64,000 nt of DNA from Gallaecimonas sp. GXIMD4217 (lineage in GTDB: Bacteria > Pseudomonadota > Gammaproteobacteria > Enterobacterales > Gallaecimonadaceae). The stretch covers positions 895,455 through 959,454 of the forward strand of contig NZ_CP149925.1 in the NCBI RefSeq assembly GCF_038087665.1, written 5' to 3'. The position numbers and the translations under genes were made by a program. The notes beneath the pieces are model-generated. The model did no database searches. It was not told the DNA's origin and was given only the letters and a program-made list of their open reading frames with translations. This document shows, piece by piece, positions 23,271 through 33,372 of the stretch. Each line of letters begins with the position of its first letter. Position 1 is the stretch's first letter.

Positions 23271-24202
23271 CCGCGCTTTCGCAGGCGTTTTTGGTCGTAC
23301 ATCGCCATATCGGCGCTGTTCATTGCCTGTTCGAAGCCGATGTCTGGCTCCACAATGGTGGTCATGCCCAGGCTGACGCCGATCAGCACTTCGTCACCGT
23401 CCAGCAAAAAGCTGCGGTCGAAGATGCTTTCCACCTGGACGAGCAGGTTGCCTGAGCCGGCCTGGGGCAGCAGCAGCACGAACTCGTCGCCGCCCAGGCG
23501 GGCCACCGACAGGGCCTGGCCACAGGCCTGCCTGAGGCGCCGGCCTATCTGCACCAGCAGCTCGTCTCCGGCCTTGTGGCCAAGATCGTCGTTGATGCCC
23601 TTGAAGTCGTCCAGATCCAGGAAGATCAGGCTGAAAGGTTGCCAGTGGGGCCGGGATTGGGCCTGTTCGAAGTGCTGCTGCAGCTTGAGCCTGTTGTCCA
23701 GGCCGGTCAGGGGGTCCTGGTGGGCCAGCCGGGCCAGCTTCTCCTGGTAAAGCTTTTCCTGGGTGATGTCCATATGGGTGCCCATCACCCTGAGCGGCTT
23801 GCCGTTGTCGTCCCGCTCCACCACCCGGCCCCTGTCCACCACCCAGGCCAGCTTGCCGTCCTTGCCGATCATCCTGTGTACCACCTGGTAGAAGCTGGAG
23901 CGTCCGTGCAGGTGGTCGTAGAAGGCGCTGAGCACCTCTTCGGCGTCGTCCGGGTGCAGGCGGGCCTTCCACTCGTCGAAATGGGCGCTGATCTCGCCGG
24001 GCTGGTAGCCGAGCATGGAGCCCCAACGGCGGTTGAAGATCACCAGCTTGCCCGTGGGCACGTCGAGCTGCCACAGGCACAGGCCGGTGCCGTCCAGGGC
24101 GGCATCCAGCTTTTCACGGGCGTCGTCGGCAATACGCCTCAGGCGGGCGTTTTCTGCCTGCAATTGTTCGTTTTGGGACAAGGAGGGGAGGGGCCTTATC
24201 AT
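23267..24202 (-). CDS. Diguanylate cyclase with PAS sensor domain
   Basis: The 311-residue soluble protein has a short coiled N-terminus, a PAS/PAC domain at about 30-150 (LWQLDVPTGKLVIFNRRWGSML, MGTHMDITQEK) and a GGDEF domain at about 155-308. The active-site signature G-G-D-E-F in LGGDEFVLLLP is intact and DLDDFKGIND precedes it, so synthesis of cyclic di-GMP from two GTP is expected. The allosteric RxxD motif before the active site is absent, so feedback inhibition by product may be missing. It is a single gene. Confidence 0.9.
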   Translation of the reverse strand: MIRPLPSLSQNEQLQAENARLRRIADDAREKLDAALDGTGLCLWQLDVPTGKLVIFNRRWGSMLGYQPGEISAHFDEWKARLHPDDAEEVLSAFYDHLHGRSSFYQVVHRMIGKDGKLAWVVDRGRVVERDDNGKPLRVMGTHMDITQEKLYQEKLARLAHQDPLTGLDNRLKLQQHFEQAQSRPHWQPFSLIFLDLDDFKGINDDLGHKAGDELLVQIGRRLRQACGQALSVARLGGDEFVLLLPQAGSGNLLVQVESIFDRSFLLDGDEVLIGVSLGMTTIVEPDIGFEQAMNSADMAMYDQKRLRKRG

Positions 24203-24253
24203 GCTTTTGTCTAATATTTCCGTGCGCCAAGGCCACTGTAAAGGCGTTTTTTC

Positions 24254-24934
24254 CTATTTTCCCTTGAGACTTTCGACCAGGGCCGGATCCGGGGGGCGCT
24301 GCAGCTTGCCGGCCAGGTAATGGCCGGAAAAGGCCTGGAACCAGCACTCAAGGGCCCGGGCATTGGCCGCTTCGCCGGCCTTGTCCAGCATCAGGGCGGC
24401 CACCTCCGCCGTGCACAGGTGGTTGTCCTTGTACTGGTTGCGCAGCCGGTATTGGGACAGGCCGGCGTCCGAGATACCGGTGACCGGCAGCCCATCCAGG
24501 TAGCGGCTGGTGCGCAGCATCTTACGGGCCTGCTGCCAGGTGGCATCCAGCAGCAACAGCTTGACGGGCCCGGCCGGCAGTTCCGGCTGCTGGCGCTCGG
24601 GTGGCACATAGTCCATGGGGAAGACGATCAGGCTGTTGTCGTCCAGCCAGTCCAGCAGCGCCTGGGGCGGCTCGGTTCTATGCCAGGCCCAGGCCCGGGT
24701 TGCGGGCAGCACATCGGCCACCAGCTTGCCGGTGTTGGACGGCTTGTAGGGCTCGTTGGGGTGCATCAAGAGGCCGAATTCCACCCGGCTCTTGAGGTTT
24801 GGCCTGTGGGGGCAGAGGCAAAGCTTGGGCACCAGGGCGCAGGTCGGGCAGCGTGCCACGGCACAGCCCCGGGCCAGGTAGGGGCGGCGGCTCTGTTCGA
24901 GCAGCTCGGCTTTCAGTTGCAATACGGCGTTCAT
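24254..24934 (-). CDS. tapT: DTW-domain tRNA-uridine aminocarboxypropyltransferase (TapT-like)
   Basis: The 226-residue protein has an N-terminal cysteine cluster (CPTCALVPKLCLCP) and the DTW-domain core with D-x-T-W as LLLDATWQQARKM, then YRLRNQYKDNHLCTAE. E. coli TapT (YfiP) of this family adds the acp3 group to U47 of tRNAs using S-adenosylmethionine. Length and motifs fit. It lies 48 bp downstream of the isocitrate dehydrogenase gene with a terminator between. The exact tRNA position is inferred from the family. Confidence 0.85.
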   Translation of the reverse strand: MNAVLQLKAELLEQSRRPYLARGCAVARCPTCALVPKLCLCPHRPNLKSRVEFGLLMHPNEPYKPSNTGKLVADVLPATRAWAWHRTEPPQALLDWLDDNSLIVFPMDYVPPERQQPELPAGPVKLLLLDATWQQARKMLRTSRYLDGLPVTGISDAGLSQYRLRNQYKDNHLCTAEVAALMLDKAGEAANARALECWFQAFSGHYLAGKLQRPPDPALVESLKGK

Positions 24935-24943
24935 GGATACAAT

Positions 24944-24966
24944 AAAGGCCCCTTGCGGGGCCTTTT
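24944..24966 (-). terminator. Terminator of the isocitrate dehydrogenase gene
   Basis: AAGGCCCC and GGGGCCTT pair with a 4-nt loop, 16 bp past the stop of the minus-strand gene. The T-run on the minus strand is short, so read-through into the next gene is possible. Confidence 0.7.
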
Positions 24967-24982
24967 CTTCAACACCTTGTGC

Positions 24983-25990
24983 TCAGAGGCGATCCAGGAT
25001 GGCCTGGGTGAACTCCGTGGTGGAGGCGCTGCCGCCCAGGTCACGGGTGGTGCGGTCGCCGGACTCGATGACGTCCTTCAGGGCGCTGCGGATCTTCTCC
25101 GCCTTGTCCTGCATGCCCAGGTACTCCAGCATCTGGATGGAGGCCAGGATCACGGAGCTGGGGTTGGCGATGTTCTGGCCGGCGATGTCCGGTGCGGAGC
25201 CGTGAACGGCTTCGAAGATGGCGGCATCTTTACCGATGTTGGCACCCGGGGCCATGCCCAGGCCACCGATCAGGCCGGCGCAGAGATCGGAGACGATATC
25301 GCCGAACAGGTTGGTGGTGACCAGGACGTCGAAGCGCTCCGGGTACATGACCAGGTTCATGCAGGCGGCGTCGATGATCATCTCTTCGAACTGGATGTCC
25401 TCGAAGCCCTTGGCCACTTCCCGGGCCACTTCCAGGAACAGGCCGGAGGTGGACTTGAGGATGTTGGCCTTGTGCAGCACAGTGACCTTCTTGCGGCCTT
25501 CGCGACGGGCCAGCTCGAAGGCGAAGGTGACGATGCGCTCGGCGCCTTCGCGGGAGATCACGCTCATGGCCTCGGCCTGGGTGCGCTCCTCGTTCACCAC
25601 CTGGCCGACACCGGCATACATGCCTTCGGTGTTTTCACGGACGGTGATGATGTCGATGTTCTCGTAACGGCTCTTGGTGCCCTTGAAGGAGATCACCGGA
25701 CGCACGTTGGCGTAGAGCTGGAACTGCTTGCGCAGGCTGACGTTGATGGAGGTGAAGCCGCCGCCAACCGGGGTGGTCAGGGGACCTTTCAGGGTCACCT
25801 TGTTCTGCTTGATCAGCTCCAGGGTATCCTGGGGCAGCAGCTCGCCGGTTTCTTCCAGGGCGGCCAGGCCGGCCTTGGCGAAATCGTACTCGAATTCGCA
25901 ACCGGCCTTGTCCAGAACCTTGAGGGCGGCGTCGACGATGTCGGGACCGATGCCGTCGCCGGGGATGACGGTAATGCGTTGTTTGCTCAT
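24983..25990 (-). CDS. NAD-dependent isocitrate dehydrogenase
   Basis: The 335-residue protein belongs to the short, NAD-type isocitrate/isopropylmalate dehydrogenase family. ITVIPGDGIGPDIV is at the N-terminus, followed by LKGPLTTPVGGGF, DIITVRENTEGMYAG with substrate-binding Arg, KANILKSTSGLF, NLFGDIVSDLCAGLIGG, and the cofactor loop HGSAPDIAGQNIANP. The family decarboxylates isocitrate to 2-oxoglutarate in the citric acid cycle. At this length it is unlike the longer E. coli Icd (416 residues). Marine gammaproteobacteria often carry this form. Confidence 0.88.
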   Translation of the reverse strand: MSKQRITVIPGDGIGPDIVDAALKVLDKAGCEFEYDFAKAGLAALEETGELLPQDTLELIKQNKVTLKGPLTTPVGGGFTSINVSLRKQFQLYANVRPVISFKGTKSRYENIDIITVRENTEGMYAGVGQVVNEERTQAEAMSVISREGAERIVTFAFELARREGRKKVTVLHKANILKSTSGLFLEVAREVAKGFEDIQFEEMIIDAACMNLVMYPERFDVLVTTNLFGDIVSDLCAGLIGGLGMAPGANIGKDAAIFEAVHGSAPDIAGQNIANPSSVILASIQMLEYLGMQDKAEKIRSALKDVIESGDRTTRDLGGSASTTEFTQAILDRL

Positions 25991-26225
25991 AAGTGCACTG
26001 ACTCCGTGCCTTTCGCGGATTTTCCTGTGTGGGCCTGGTCCAAATCGTAGCTGGTGTGACCAGCCCGGACCAAATTAAGCCGGCTTTTATAACACTTTTC
26101 TAGCCTAGTCTCCACATGACAGTCTGTTCGACTTATCGCCAATTGACGGCCATTGATGGTCTTGGCGTAGTCCCCAATCTAGCCCCTTGTTAGACTTCCC
26201 GCCATATAACTAAAGAGATAAGCGG

Positions 26226-28964
26226 ATGTTTGCCAAACCCTTTTTGACGCTGCTGCTGGGGGCCGCCCTCAGCGGCTCCGCCCTGGCCCAGGGCCGGCCC
26301 GTGACCCTGGACGATCTGATGGCCTTCAGGTCCATCGACAAGCCCAGTCTCTCCGACAACGGCCAGGTGCTGGCCTTCAGTGCTCAGCCGGACCGGGGCG
26401 ATGCCACGGGCGTGGTCCGTTTCACAGACAGCGACAGGAAGCTGACCGTGGCCCGGGGCACCGAGCCGGTGCTGACCCCGGACGGCCGCTATGTGGCCTT
26501 CTGGCAGCTGGCACCGCTGCTGGAGCGGGAAAACGCCAAGAAGGGCGACGAGCCCAAGAAGGCGCTGGTGGTGGTCGACAGCCAAAGCGGTGCCCAAAGC
26601 CGCTTTGAGGACGTGGTGGGCTTCGCCCTCAGCGACAGCGGCGGCCGCCTGGCGCTGCTGCTGGAGCAGCAAAAAGACGATGCGGACAAGGACAAGCAGG
26701 ACGGCCAGGATGACAAGGCCAAGCAGGACGAGCCGGCCCGGGAGCTGAAGATCGTCACCCTGGGCAGTGGCGCCCAGGAGCGGGTGGCCAACGTCAACGC
26801 CTTCGCCTTCCAGCCCGACAGCCAGGTGCTCTTCTACGCCCAGCCGGCCCGTGACGAGCAGCCCGGCCGCCTCTGGCGCCATGACGGCAAGGCCAAACAG
26901 CTGGCCGAGGCCAAGGGCCAGCGCTACGAGCAGCTGACCTTCAGCGAGGACGGCAGGCGCCTGGCGCTGCTTGGCGGCACCGCCGAGCAGGACGAGGCGG
27001 AGCGGGCCTACCAGGTGCTGCTCTTTGACGGCAAGCTCAAGACCTTGAAGCTGCCCAAGGACGGCTGGTTCGTCCCCCACCACAACGAGCTCAAATTCTC
27101 CAAGGACGGCCGCCGCCTGTTCGTGGGCCGCAAGCCCCTGGCCGACAAGCCGGCCGAGCCGGACAGCGCCTTCGAGACCGACGCCGACCTGACCGATCTG
27201 ACCAAGCTCCAGGCCAGGCGCAAGCTGCGCGTATGGCACGGCGACGACCAGCGCATCAAGCCCAACGAGGCCAAGGCCTTCGAGAAGGAGCAGAAGCGCT
27301 TCTACTATGGCGTCTTCCACCTCAACAACGGCCGCTTCGTGCAGCTGGCCGACCGGACCGTGCCGGACCTCGAACTGGGCGAGCAGAGCGGCTACCTGCT
27401 CGGCTCCAGCCAGCAGCCCTATTTACGGGAGATGACCTGGGCCGGCTTCTACCGCGACTACTACGCCATCAACCTCTCCACCGGCGAGAAGCACCTGATC
27501 GTGCGCCGCCAGTCCGAAAGCGACGCCCCCTCCATTTCCCCCCAGGGCCATTACGCCGTCTTCTACCGCGGCGGCCAGGTGCACATGCACGACGTGCGCC
27601 GAGGCCGGACCCAGACCCTGACCGCCGGCCTGCCGATAAGCTTTGCCAACGAGGACCACGACTACCCGTCCGAAACCCCGGGCTATGGCGCCGGCCCCTG
27701 GCTGGCCGACGAGTCGGCGGTGCTCTTCTACGACAAGTTCGACATCTGGCGCCTGGGCAGCAACGGCAGCGCCGAGAACCTCACCGGCGGCGAGGGCCGC
27801 AAGGCGCACATCCAGTACCGGGTGATAAGCCAGGATCCGGATAGCCCCCACGTCAGGCCGGGCCAGCCCCTGCTGCTGAGTGGCTACCACGACGACGAAA
27901 AGCACAAGGGCCTCTACCGCCTGGTGCTGGGCCGGGCCGGCATCAAGCCGCTCAAGGTGTCCGCCCACCAGTACAATTTCGTGGCCAAGGCCAGGGACGC
28001 CGATACCCTGATCTACACCAGGGAGGCCTTCGACGAGTTCCCGGATCTCTGGGTGACCAGCGATTTCAGCGACGCCCGCCGCCTCACCGAGGTCAACCCG
28101 GTCACCCGGGAGTTGGCCTGGGGCGAGCCGGAGCTGGTCAAGTGGCGCAACCTGGACGGCAGGAAGCTGCAGGGCATCCTGATCAAGCCGGCCGGCTACC
28201 AGGAAGGCCAGCGTTACCCGGTGCTGGTCTACTACTACCGTTTCTTCACGCCGCGCCTGCACCAGTTCAACGAGTTCAAGGTCAATCACAGGCCCAACTT
28301 CGCCTGGTACACCAGCAACGGCTACGCGGTGTTCCTGCCCGATATCCGTTTCGACGTGGGCACGCCGGGCGACTCCGCCACCTCGGCGCTGGTGCCCGGG
28401 GTGCAGAAACTGATCGACATGGGCATCGCCGACGAGAAGGCCATCGGCCTGCACGGCCATTCCTGGTCCGGCTACCAGACCGCCTTCGCCATCACCCAGA
28501 CCGACCTCTTCGCTGCCGCCGTGGCCGGGGCGCCGGTGTCCAACATGACCAGCGCCTATTCCGGCATCCGCTGGGGCACGGGTCTGGCCAGGCAGTTCCA
28601 GTACGAGCAGGGCCAGAGCCGCATCGGCGCCAGCCTCTATGAAGCCCCCGAGCTCTATATCGAGAATTCGCCGGTGTTCTATGCGGATCGCATCAACACG
28701 CCGCTGCTGATCCAGTTCGGCGACCAGGACGAGGCGGTGCCCTGGCAGCAGGGCATCGAGCTGTACCTGGCGCTGCGCCGCCTCAACAAGCCGGTGGTGA
28801 TGCTGCAGTACGAGGGCGAGCCCCACCATCTCAAGCAATACCCCAACAAGGTGGATTACACGCTGAAGATGAAGGCCTTCTTCGACCACCACCTCAAGGG
28901 CGCCCCGGCCCCGGCCTGGTGGTCCCAGGGCGAGGCCTTCCGGCCCGGCAAGAAAAAGGACTAG
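26226..28964 (+). CDS. Periplasmic S9-family prolyl oligopeptidase-like peptidase
   Basis: The 912-residue protein has a signal peptide cleaved after ALA near residue 21. About 25-600 contain beta-propeller-like repeats (LSDNGQVLAFSAQ, ALSDSGGRLALLL, APSISPQGHYAVFYRGG) and a lysine/aspartate-rich insert near 150. The catalytic alpha/beta domain fills the last 270 residues: Ser746 in GHSWSGYQ, an acid in FGDQDEAVPW and His in GEPHHLKQY. Ser748 replaces the Gly common in the family's GxSxGG loop. It should cleave oligopeptides. A shared terminator follows. Confidence 0.88.
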   Translation: MFAKPFLTLLLGAALSGSALAQGRPVTLDDLMAFRSIDKPSLSDNGQVLAFSAQPDRGDATGVVRFTDSDRKLTVARGTEPVLTPDGRYVAFWQLAPLLERENAKKGDEPKKALVVVDSQSGAQSRFEDVVGFALSDSGGRLALLLEQQKDDADKDKQDGQDDKAKQDEPARELKIVTLGSGAQERVANVNAFAFQPDSQVLFYAQPARDEQPGRLWRHDGKAKQLAEAKGQRYEQLTFSEDGRRLALLGGTAEQDEAERAYQVLLFDGKLKTLKLPKDGWFVPHHNELKFSKDGRRLFVGRKPLADKPAEPDSAFETDADLTDLTKLQARRKLRVWHGDDQRIKPNEAKAFEKEQKRFYYGVFHLNNGRFVQLADRTVPDLELGEQSGYLLGSSQQPYLREMTWAGFYRDYYAINLSTGEKHLIVRRQSESDAPSISPQGHYAVFYRGGQVHMHDVRRGRTQTLTAGLPISFANEDHDYPSETPGYGAGPWLADESAVLFYDKFDIWRLGSNGSAENLTGGEGRKAHIQYRVISQDPDSPHVRPGQPLLLSGYHDDEKHKGLYRLVLGRAGIKPLKVSAHQYNFVAKARDADTLIYTREAFDEFPDLWVTSDFSDARRLTEVNPVTRELAWGEPELVKWRNLDGRKLQGILIKPAGYQEGQRYPVLVYYYRFFTPRLHQFNEFKVNHRPNFAWYTSNGYAVFLPDIRFDVGTPGDSATSALVPGVQKLIDMGIADEKAIGLHGHSWSGYQTAFAITQTDLFAAAVAGAPVSNMTSAYSGIRWGTGLARQFQYEQGQSRIGASLYEAPELYIENSPVFYADRINTPLLIQFGDQDEAVPWQQGIELYLALRRLNKPVVMLQYEGEPHHLKQYPNKVDYTLKMKAFFDHHLKGAPAPAWWSQGEAFRPGKKKD

Positions 28965-28965
28965 T

Positions 28966-28992
28966 AAAAAGCCCCGCAGTGCGGGGCTTTTC
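28966..28992. terminator. Bidirectional intrinsic terminator
   Basis: AAAAGCCCCGC and GCGGGGCTTTT are perfect complements around a 3-nt loop. It ends the S9 peptidase gene from the left and the SDR operon from the right. Confidence 0.93.
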
Positions 28993-28993
28993 G

Positions 28994-29671
28994 TTACCAG
29001 GGGATGGGGCTGCCGTCGTAGGCGAGGAACTGGCCGCTGTTGCCGAGGCTGAGCTCCTCGATGCGCTGGGCCAGGCCGGCTATTGATGTGGCGGTGTCGA
29101 TCAGGGCGTTGGGGCCGCCCATGGCGGTCTGGACCCAGCCGGGGTGGTAGAGGCCGACCAGTATGCCCTCGTGGGCCAGATCCAGGGCCAGGCTGCGTAC
29201 GGCGGCGTTGAGGGCGGCCTTGGATGAGCGGTAGATGAGGCAGCCGCCGGAGCCGTTGTCGCCGATGGAGCCCATCTTGGAGCTGATGAAGGCCACCCTG
29301 GCGCTCCCGGCCTGCCTGAGGTTGTCGATCAGGGCCTGGGTCAGCAGCAGTGGGCCATAGAGGTTCACGTCCATCACCTGCTGCCAGTCCCGGCGCTTGA
29401 GGTCGTGCAGGTTGGACGGGCTGGGGCCGTAGACGCCGGCGTTGTTGATCAGCAGCTGGATGGGCGTCTGGGCCAGCCTGGCCTGCAGGTTTTGGATGCT
29501 GTCGTCCTGGCTGACATCCAGCGCCAGTACCTTGACGCCGTCCAGGGCGGCCAGCGCCACGGCATCGCCGGGGCGGCGCACGCAGGCCAGTACCTGATGG
29601 CCCTGCTGGCTGTAGTGGCGGGCAAGGGCCAGGCCGATGCCGCGGTTGGCGCCGGTGATCAGTATGTTCAT
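28994..29671 (-). CDS. Short-chain dehydrogenase/reductase
   Basis: The 225-residue enzyme has the cofactor loop TGANRGIG at residues 6-13, LLINNAGVYG, and the catalytic Y-x-x-x-K in LIYRSSKAALN, with Ser in FISSKMGSI. It resembles the small SDRs of the C-signal/sniffer type. The substrate is unknown; NAD(P)-dependent oxidoreduction is expected. Its start overlaps the stop of xni (ATGA), so it is the last gene of the operon from the cyclase to xni. Confidence 0.88.
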   Translation of the reverse strand: MNILITGANRGIGLALARHYSQQGHQVLACVRRPGDAVALAALDGVKVLALDVSQDDSIQNLQARLAQTPIQLLINNAGVYGPSPSNLHDLKRRDWQQVMDVNLYGPLLLTQALIDNLRQAGSARVAFISSKMGSIGDNGSGGCLIYRSSKAALNAAVRSLALDLAHEGILVGLYHPGWVQTAMGGPNALIDTATSIAGLAQRIEELSLGNSGQFLAYDGSPIPW

Positions 29672-30426
29672 GACGCGCGCTCCTTGATCCTCATCTGGTT
29701 CAGTTGCAGATCCAGCTTCAGGTCCACCTTCAGGCTCAGCAGGGTCCTGGCCAGTTCGGCCGCGTCGCTGTGGTCCTTGACCTTCTGCAGCGCCTTGTCG
29801 GCAGGATCGCTGGCCAGCATGGCGTCCAGGCTGCCATGGGCGGCCAGCAGCTGGGTGGCGCCCTTGGGCCCGATGCCGGGCACCCCCGGCACCTTGTTGG
29901 TGCTGTCGCCGACCAGGGCCCAGTAGTCCACCAGCTGCACCGGGCTCACCCCCAGCTTGTGCTGCCAGTGCTGGCCGTCCAGGTAGCGGCGGCCGAAGGC
30001 GTCGAACTGGGCCACCCCGGCCGGCAGCAGCTGGCCGAAGCCCTTGTCGGTGGAGATGATGGTGACGTTGACGCCGTGGCAGCGGGCGGCGATGGCCAGG
30101 CTGGCGAGGACATCGTCGGCCTCGTCCTGGGCGGGCAGCAGCGAATCTATGCCCTGCTCCAGCCAGGCATCCTGGATGGCGGGCAGCCGTTCGGCCAGAT
30201 CGGCCGGCATGGGCGGCCGCCCCTCCTTGTAGGCGGGATAGAGCCGGTAGCGCCAGGAGGGCTGCTGGCCGTCGAACACCGCCAGGCCGTGGCTGGCCTG
30301 GAGCCCCTTCAGGCAGCGCTGCACCGCCTGGCGGGCGCCGTCCATGACGGCGCCGGCATTGGCGGCATGCAGCCGTCTCAGCACATTGAGGGCGTCGAAC
30401 AGCACCAGGTGGGGTCTTGGACTCAT
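29668..30426 (-). CDS. xni: Flap endonuclease-like protein Xni
   Basis: The 252-residue protein matches Xni (YgdG/ExoIX): HLVLFDALNVLRRLHA at the start, the PIN-like acidic cluster LPAQDEADDVLASLA, IISTDKGFGQLL, and a helix-hairpin-helix DYWALVGDSTNKVPGVPGIGPKGA. The family acts on flap DNA, helped by potassium binding, near DNA repair. It lacks a polymerase domain. It lies between ppnN and an SDR gene; ppnN and xni are also near each other in E. coli. Confidence 0.92.
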   Translation of the reverse strand: MSPRPHLVLFDALNVLRRLHAANAGAVMDGARQAVQRCLKGLQASHGLAVFDGQQPSWRYRLYPAYKEGRPPMPADLAERLPAIQDAWLEQGIDSLLPAQDEADDVLASLAIAARCHGVNVTIISTDKGFGQLLPAGVAQFDAFGRRYLDGQHWQHKLGVSPVQLVDYWALVGDSTNKVPGVPGIGPKGATQLLAAHGSLDAMLASDPADKALQKVKDHSDAAELARTLLSLKVDLKLDLQLNQMRIKERAS

Positions 30427-31784
30427 CAGGCGGACACCAGCTGGTAGCAGGGGTGGTAGGCGGTACCGGGCAGCTTCATGCGGCCATCCTGGACGAAGCC
30501 CTTGAGCAGGCTGTCCATCTGCTTCATCAGCGTCTTGTCGCCGTCGAGGCGGAAGGGGCCTGAGCGCTCCACGGCGCGGATCCCCGCCTCCTTGACGTTG
30601 CCGGCGACGATGCCGGAGAAGACCCGGCGCAGGTTGCTGGCCAGCTCCACCTTGGTCTGGTGCGGGTGCAGGGACAGGGCCGCCATGTTGTCGTGGGTCG
30701 GCTCGAAGGGCAGCTGGAATTCCGGCTCTATCTTCAGCGACCAGTTGAAGTGGTAGGCGTCGCCCATGGCGCGGCGGTAGGCGTGCACGTCGGGCATGGC
30801 CGCCTTCATGTGGCGGGCCACCAGCTCGGGATCGTCGATGATGATCTGGTAGAGGTTCTGGGCCTCCGGGCCCAGGGTGGCGGCCACGAATTCATCCAGG
30901 CGGCGGAAATAGGAGGCGGCGCTCCTGGGGCCGGTGAGGATCACCGGCAGGGCCTGCTTGTGGTTCTCCGGGTGCATCATGATGCCGAGCAGGTACAGCA
31001 GCTCCTCGGCGGTGCCGACCCCGCCGGGGAAGATGATGATGCCGTGGGCCAGGCGCACGAAGGCCTCCAGGCGCTTTTCGATGTCCGGCAGGATCACCAG
31101 CTCGTTGACGATGGGGTTGGGGGGCTCGGCGGCGATGATGGAGGGCTCGGTCAGGCCCACATAGCGGCCCGGGCCGACCCGCTGCTTGGCGTGGCCTATG
31201 GTGGCGCCCTTCATGGGGCCCTCCATGGCGCCCGGGCCACAGCCGGTGACGATGTTGAGGCTGCGCAGGCCCAGCTGGTGGCCGACCTCGCGGCTGTACC
31301 AGTATTCGTCGTCGCCGATGGAGTGGCCGCCCCAGCACACCACCATGTTGGGCTCGGTCCTGGGCTGCAGCACCCCGGCGTTGCGCAGCACCGCGAACAC
31401 CAGGTTGGAGATGTGGCTGGAGTCGGTGAGGTTGAAGTCCTGGGCGTATTCCAGCCGCGAGGCCAGGTAGACGATGTCCCTGAGCACCGAGAACAGGTGT
31501 TCCTGGATGCCGCGGATGATCTCGCCGTCGACGAAGGCGTCCTCCGGCGGGTTGATCAGCTCCAGCTTGACGCCCCGCTCCCGGCGCAGCACGTTGACGT
31601 CGAAGCTCTTGTAGCGCTCCAGGATCTCCTTGGAGCTGTCGGTGTGGCTGCCGGAGTTGAGCACCGCCAGGCAGCAGTTGCGGAACAACTGGTAGATGTT
31701 GGACTGGGAGGTCTGCTTGAGGCTGTCGACCTCCAGTTGCGACAGCAGGTTCATGCTGCCGGTGGGGCTGATCTGCACTATCAT
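30426..31784 (-). CDS. ppnN: Pyrimidine/purine nucleotide 5'-monophosphate nucleosidase PpnN
   Basis: The 452-residue enzyme cleaves nucleoside monophosphates to base and ribose 5-phosphate; in E. coli it is stimulated by (p)ppGpp. An N-terminal domain (about 1-135) precedes the LOG-type catalytic domain with [15 protein letters not shown] and the hallmark [10 protein letters not shown], followed by a C-terminal domain. Length agrees with E. coli PpnN (454). The stop overlaps the xni start by one base, and the gene follows a diguanylate cyclase by 14 bp. Confidence 0.94.
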   Translation of the reverse strand: MIVQISPTGSMNLLSQLEVDSLKQTSQSNIYQLFRNCCLAVLNSGSHTDSSKEILERYKSFDVNVLRRERGVKLELINPPEDAFVDGEIIRGIQEHLFSVLRDIVYLASRLEYAQDFNLTDSSHISNLVFAVLRNAGVLQPRTEPNMVVCWGGHSIGDDEYWYSREVGHQLGLRSLNIVTGCGPGAMEGPMKGATIGHAKQRVGPGRYVGLTEPSIIAAEPPNPIVNELVILPDIEKRLEAFVRLAHGIIIFPGGVGTAEELLYLLGIMMHPENHKQALPVILTGPRSAASYFRRLDEFVAATLGPEAQNLYQIIIDDPELVARHMKAAMPDVHAYRRAMGDAYHFNWSLKIEPEFQLPFEPTHDNMAALSLHPHQTKVELASNLRRVFSGIVAGNVKEAGIRAVERSGPFRLDGDKTLMKQMDSLLKGFVQDGRMKLPGTAYHPCYQLVSA

Positions 31785-31798
31785 CCGCGAAATTCCTG

Positions 31799-33349
31799 TC
31801 AGCGGGCGACCACGACCTTGTCACGGCCGGCATGCTTGGCTTCGTAGAGGGCCTGGTCGGCCCGTTCGAAGCATTCCATGGGGCGCTCGGCCCCCTGTAG
31901 TTTGGCGGCGCCGATGGAGATGGTGATCCGCACGTCCTGGTCCCGGAACTTGAAGGGGATGCTGCGGATCGCCTCCTGGAGTTTTTCCAGGGGGCGCAGC
32001 ACCACATCGTCGCGGGTCTCGGGCAGCAGCAGTACGAATTCCTCGCCGCCGAAGCGGGCCACGAAGTCGGTGTCCCTCAGGGTGCGGCGAATGGCGTTGG
32101 CCACCACCCTCAGGGTCTTGTCGCCGGCGGTATGGCCGAAGGTGTCGTTGATGCGCTTGAAGTGGTCGATGTCGATGATGGCGATCCACAGGGCATGGCC
32201 GAAGCGCTGGTAGCGCTTGTATTCGATGCTCAGCCGCTCCTCGAAGGCGGCCCTGTTGGGGATCTGGGTCAGGCTGTCACGCAGGCTCAGGGTGCGTTGC
32301 TGGGACAGCTTGTTGATGTAGGCCTGGGACTCGGTTTCCAGCTGGCTGATCTTGTTGTGCAGCCTCTCCAGCTGGTCGTCGAGGGCCTGGCGCTGGCTGG
32401 CTTCCAGGGCCGTTTTCTCGGTGAACAGCTCGGCGAACTCGCCAAGGTGCCGGCTCATGTCCTGCTGGAGCTGGCGGGTGTCGCCGCCGCTTTCCAGTGC
32501 CGCCATCAGGGCGCCAAGCTTGTCGCTCAGGGCCTGGTTGAGGCGGTCCTGGGCCTTGCCGTCGGCCTGGTGGCTGGCCAGCACCTTGAGCGACTTGTCG
32601 TGGACCTTGCCCAGCGCCTGGGTGAGGTTGGACAGGAACTCCCTGGAGGCGCTGCGCTCCGCCTCGATGATCTTGACCAGGCTGTCGAGGAAGTCCAGCG
32701 ACAGCGCCTGCAGTTCATGCTGATCCAGGGGCGCCAGCAGGCGGCGGCGGATGTCCTGCAGCTCGTGATCGGCACCGCCCAGGTTGAGGCGGGAGATCAG
32801 CTCCATCAGCTTGTCGACCGTGCTGCGGTTGTCGTCGCTGCTGAAACTGCCGACGGCGCCGGTGTTGCGCTGGCGCAGGCTGAGGAGGCGCAACTGCAGC
32901 GACAGGGTCTCCTTGAGCAGGGGCAGCAGCCGGTACAGGCTGAGCCGCGGCATGTCCATGTCCATCAGCAGGCTGCGCACCTCCCGGCGCAGATCGCCGG
33001 GCAGGTGATTGTTGCGCTGCAGCTGGCGCAGGGCATCGCTGATCAGCCGGTGACACTGCTGGTAGGCCTGTTCGCCACGGTCCTCCAGGCCGGCCAGGCG
33101 GCCGGACAGTTGCTGGAGCTGGGCATGGCGTTCGGTCAGCACTTGGGGAGACGCCAGCAGCTGGCGCAGGCGCTGCAGGCTGTCATCCAGCTCCTGGTCG
33201 ATACCCCGGCAGGCGTGGTCCAGGTGCTTGAGCAGCGCCAGCAGCATCTGGTGGCTCTGGTCCTGGCGTTGCTTGAGCAGCTCCGTCTGTTTCAGGGTCG
33301 CAGCCAACCTTTCCCTCAGTTTTCCTTCCAAATCAATGGGGTCGCTCAT
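31799..33349 (-). CDS. Diguanylate cyclase with long helical N-terminus
   Basis: I use ATG 33349, with CAGGAC upstream; a TTG three codons earlier is possible. The 516-residue cytoplasmic protein is mostly coiled helices up to about 345, then a GGDEF domain: [14 protein letters not shown], and G-G-E-E-F in [17 protein letters not shown] sits five residues before the active site, a proper RxxD inhibitory site. So it should make cyclic di-GMP under product inhibition. The helical region probably senses a partner or dimerises. It heads the operon with ppnN, xni and an SDR. Confidence 0.9.
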   Translation of the reverse strand: MSDPIDLEGKLRERLAATLKQTELLKQRQDQSHQMLLALLKHLDHACRGIDQELDDSLQRLRQLLASPQVLTERHAQLQQLSGRLAGLEDRGEQAYQQCHRLISDALRQLQRNNHLPGDLRREVRSLLMDMDMPRLSLYRLLPLLKETLSLQLRLLSLRQRNTGAVGSFSSDDNRSTVDKLMELISRLNLGGADHELQDIRRRLLAPLDQHELQALSLDFLDSLVKIIEAERSASREFLSNLTQALGKVHDKSLKVLASHQADGKAQDRLNQALSDKLGALMAALESGGDTRQLQQDMSRHLGEFAELFTEKTALEASQRQALDDQLERLHNKISQLETESQAYINKLSQQRTLSLRDSLTQIPNRAAFEERLSIEYKRYQRFGHALWIAIIDIDHFKRINDTFGHTAGDKTLRVVANAIRRTLRDTDFVARFGGEEFVLLLPETRDDVVLRPLEKLQEAIRSIPFKFRDQDVRITISIGAAKLQGAERPMECFERADQALYEAKHAGRDKVVVAR

Positions 33350-33372
33350 GTCCTGCAAATCCTTTGGCTGCC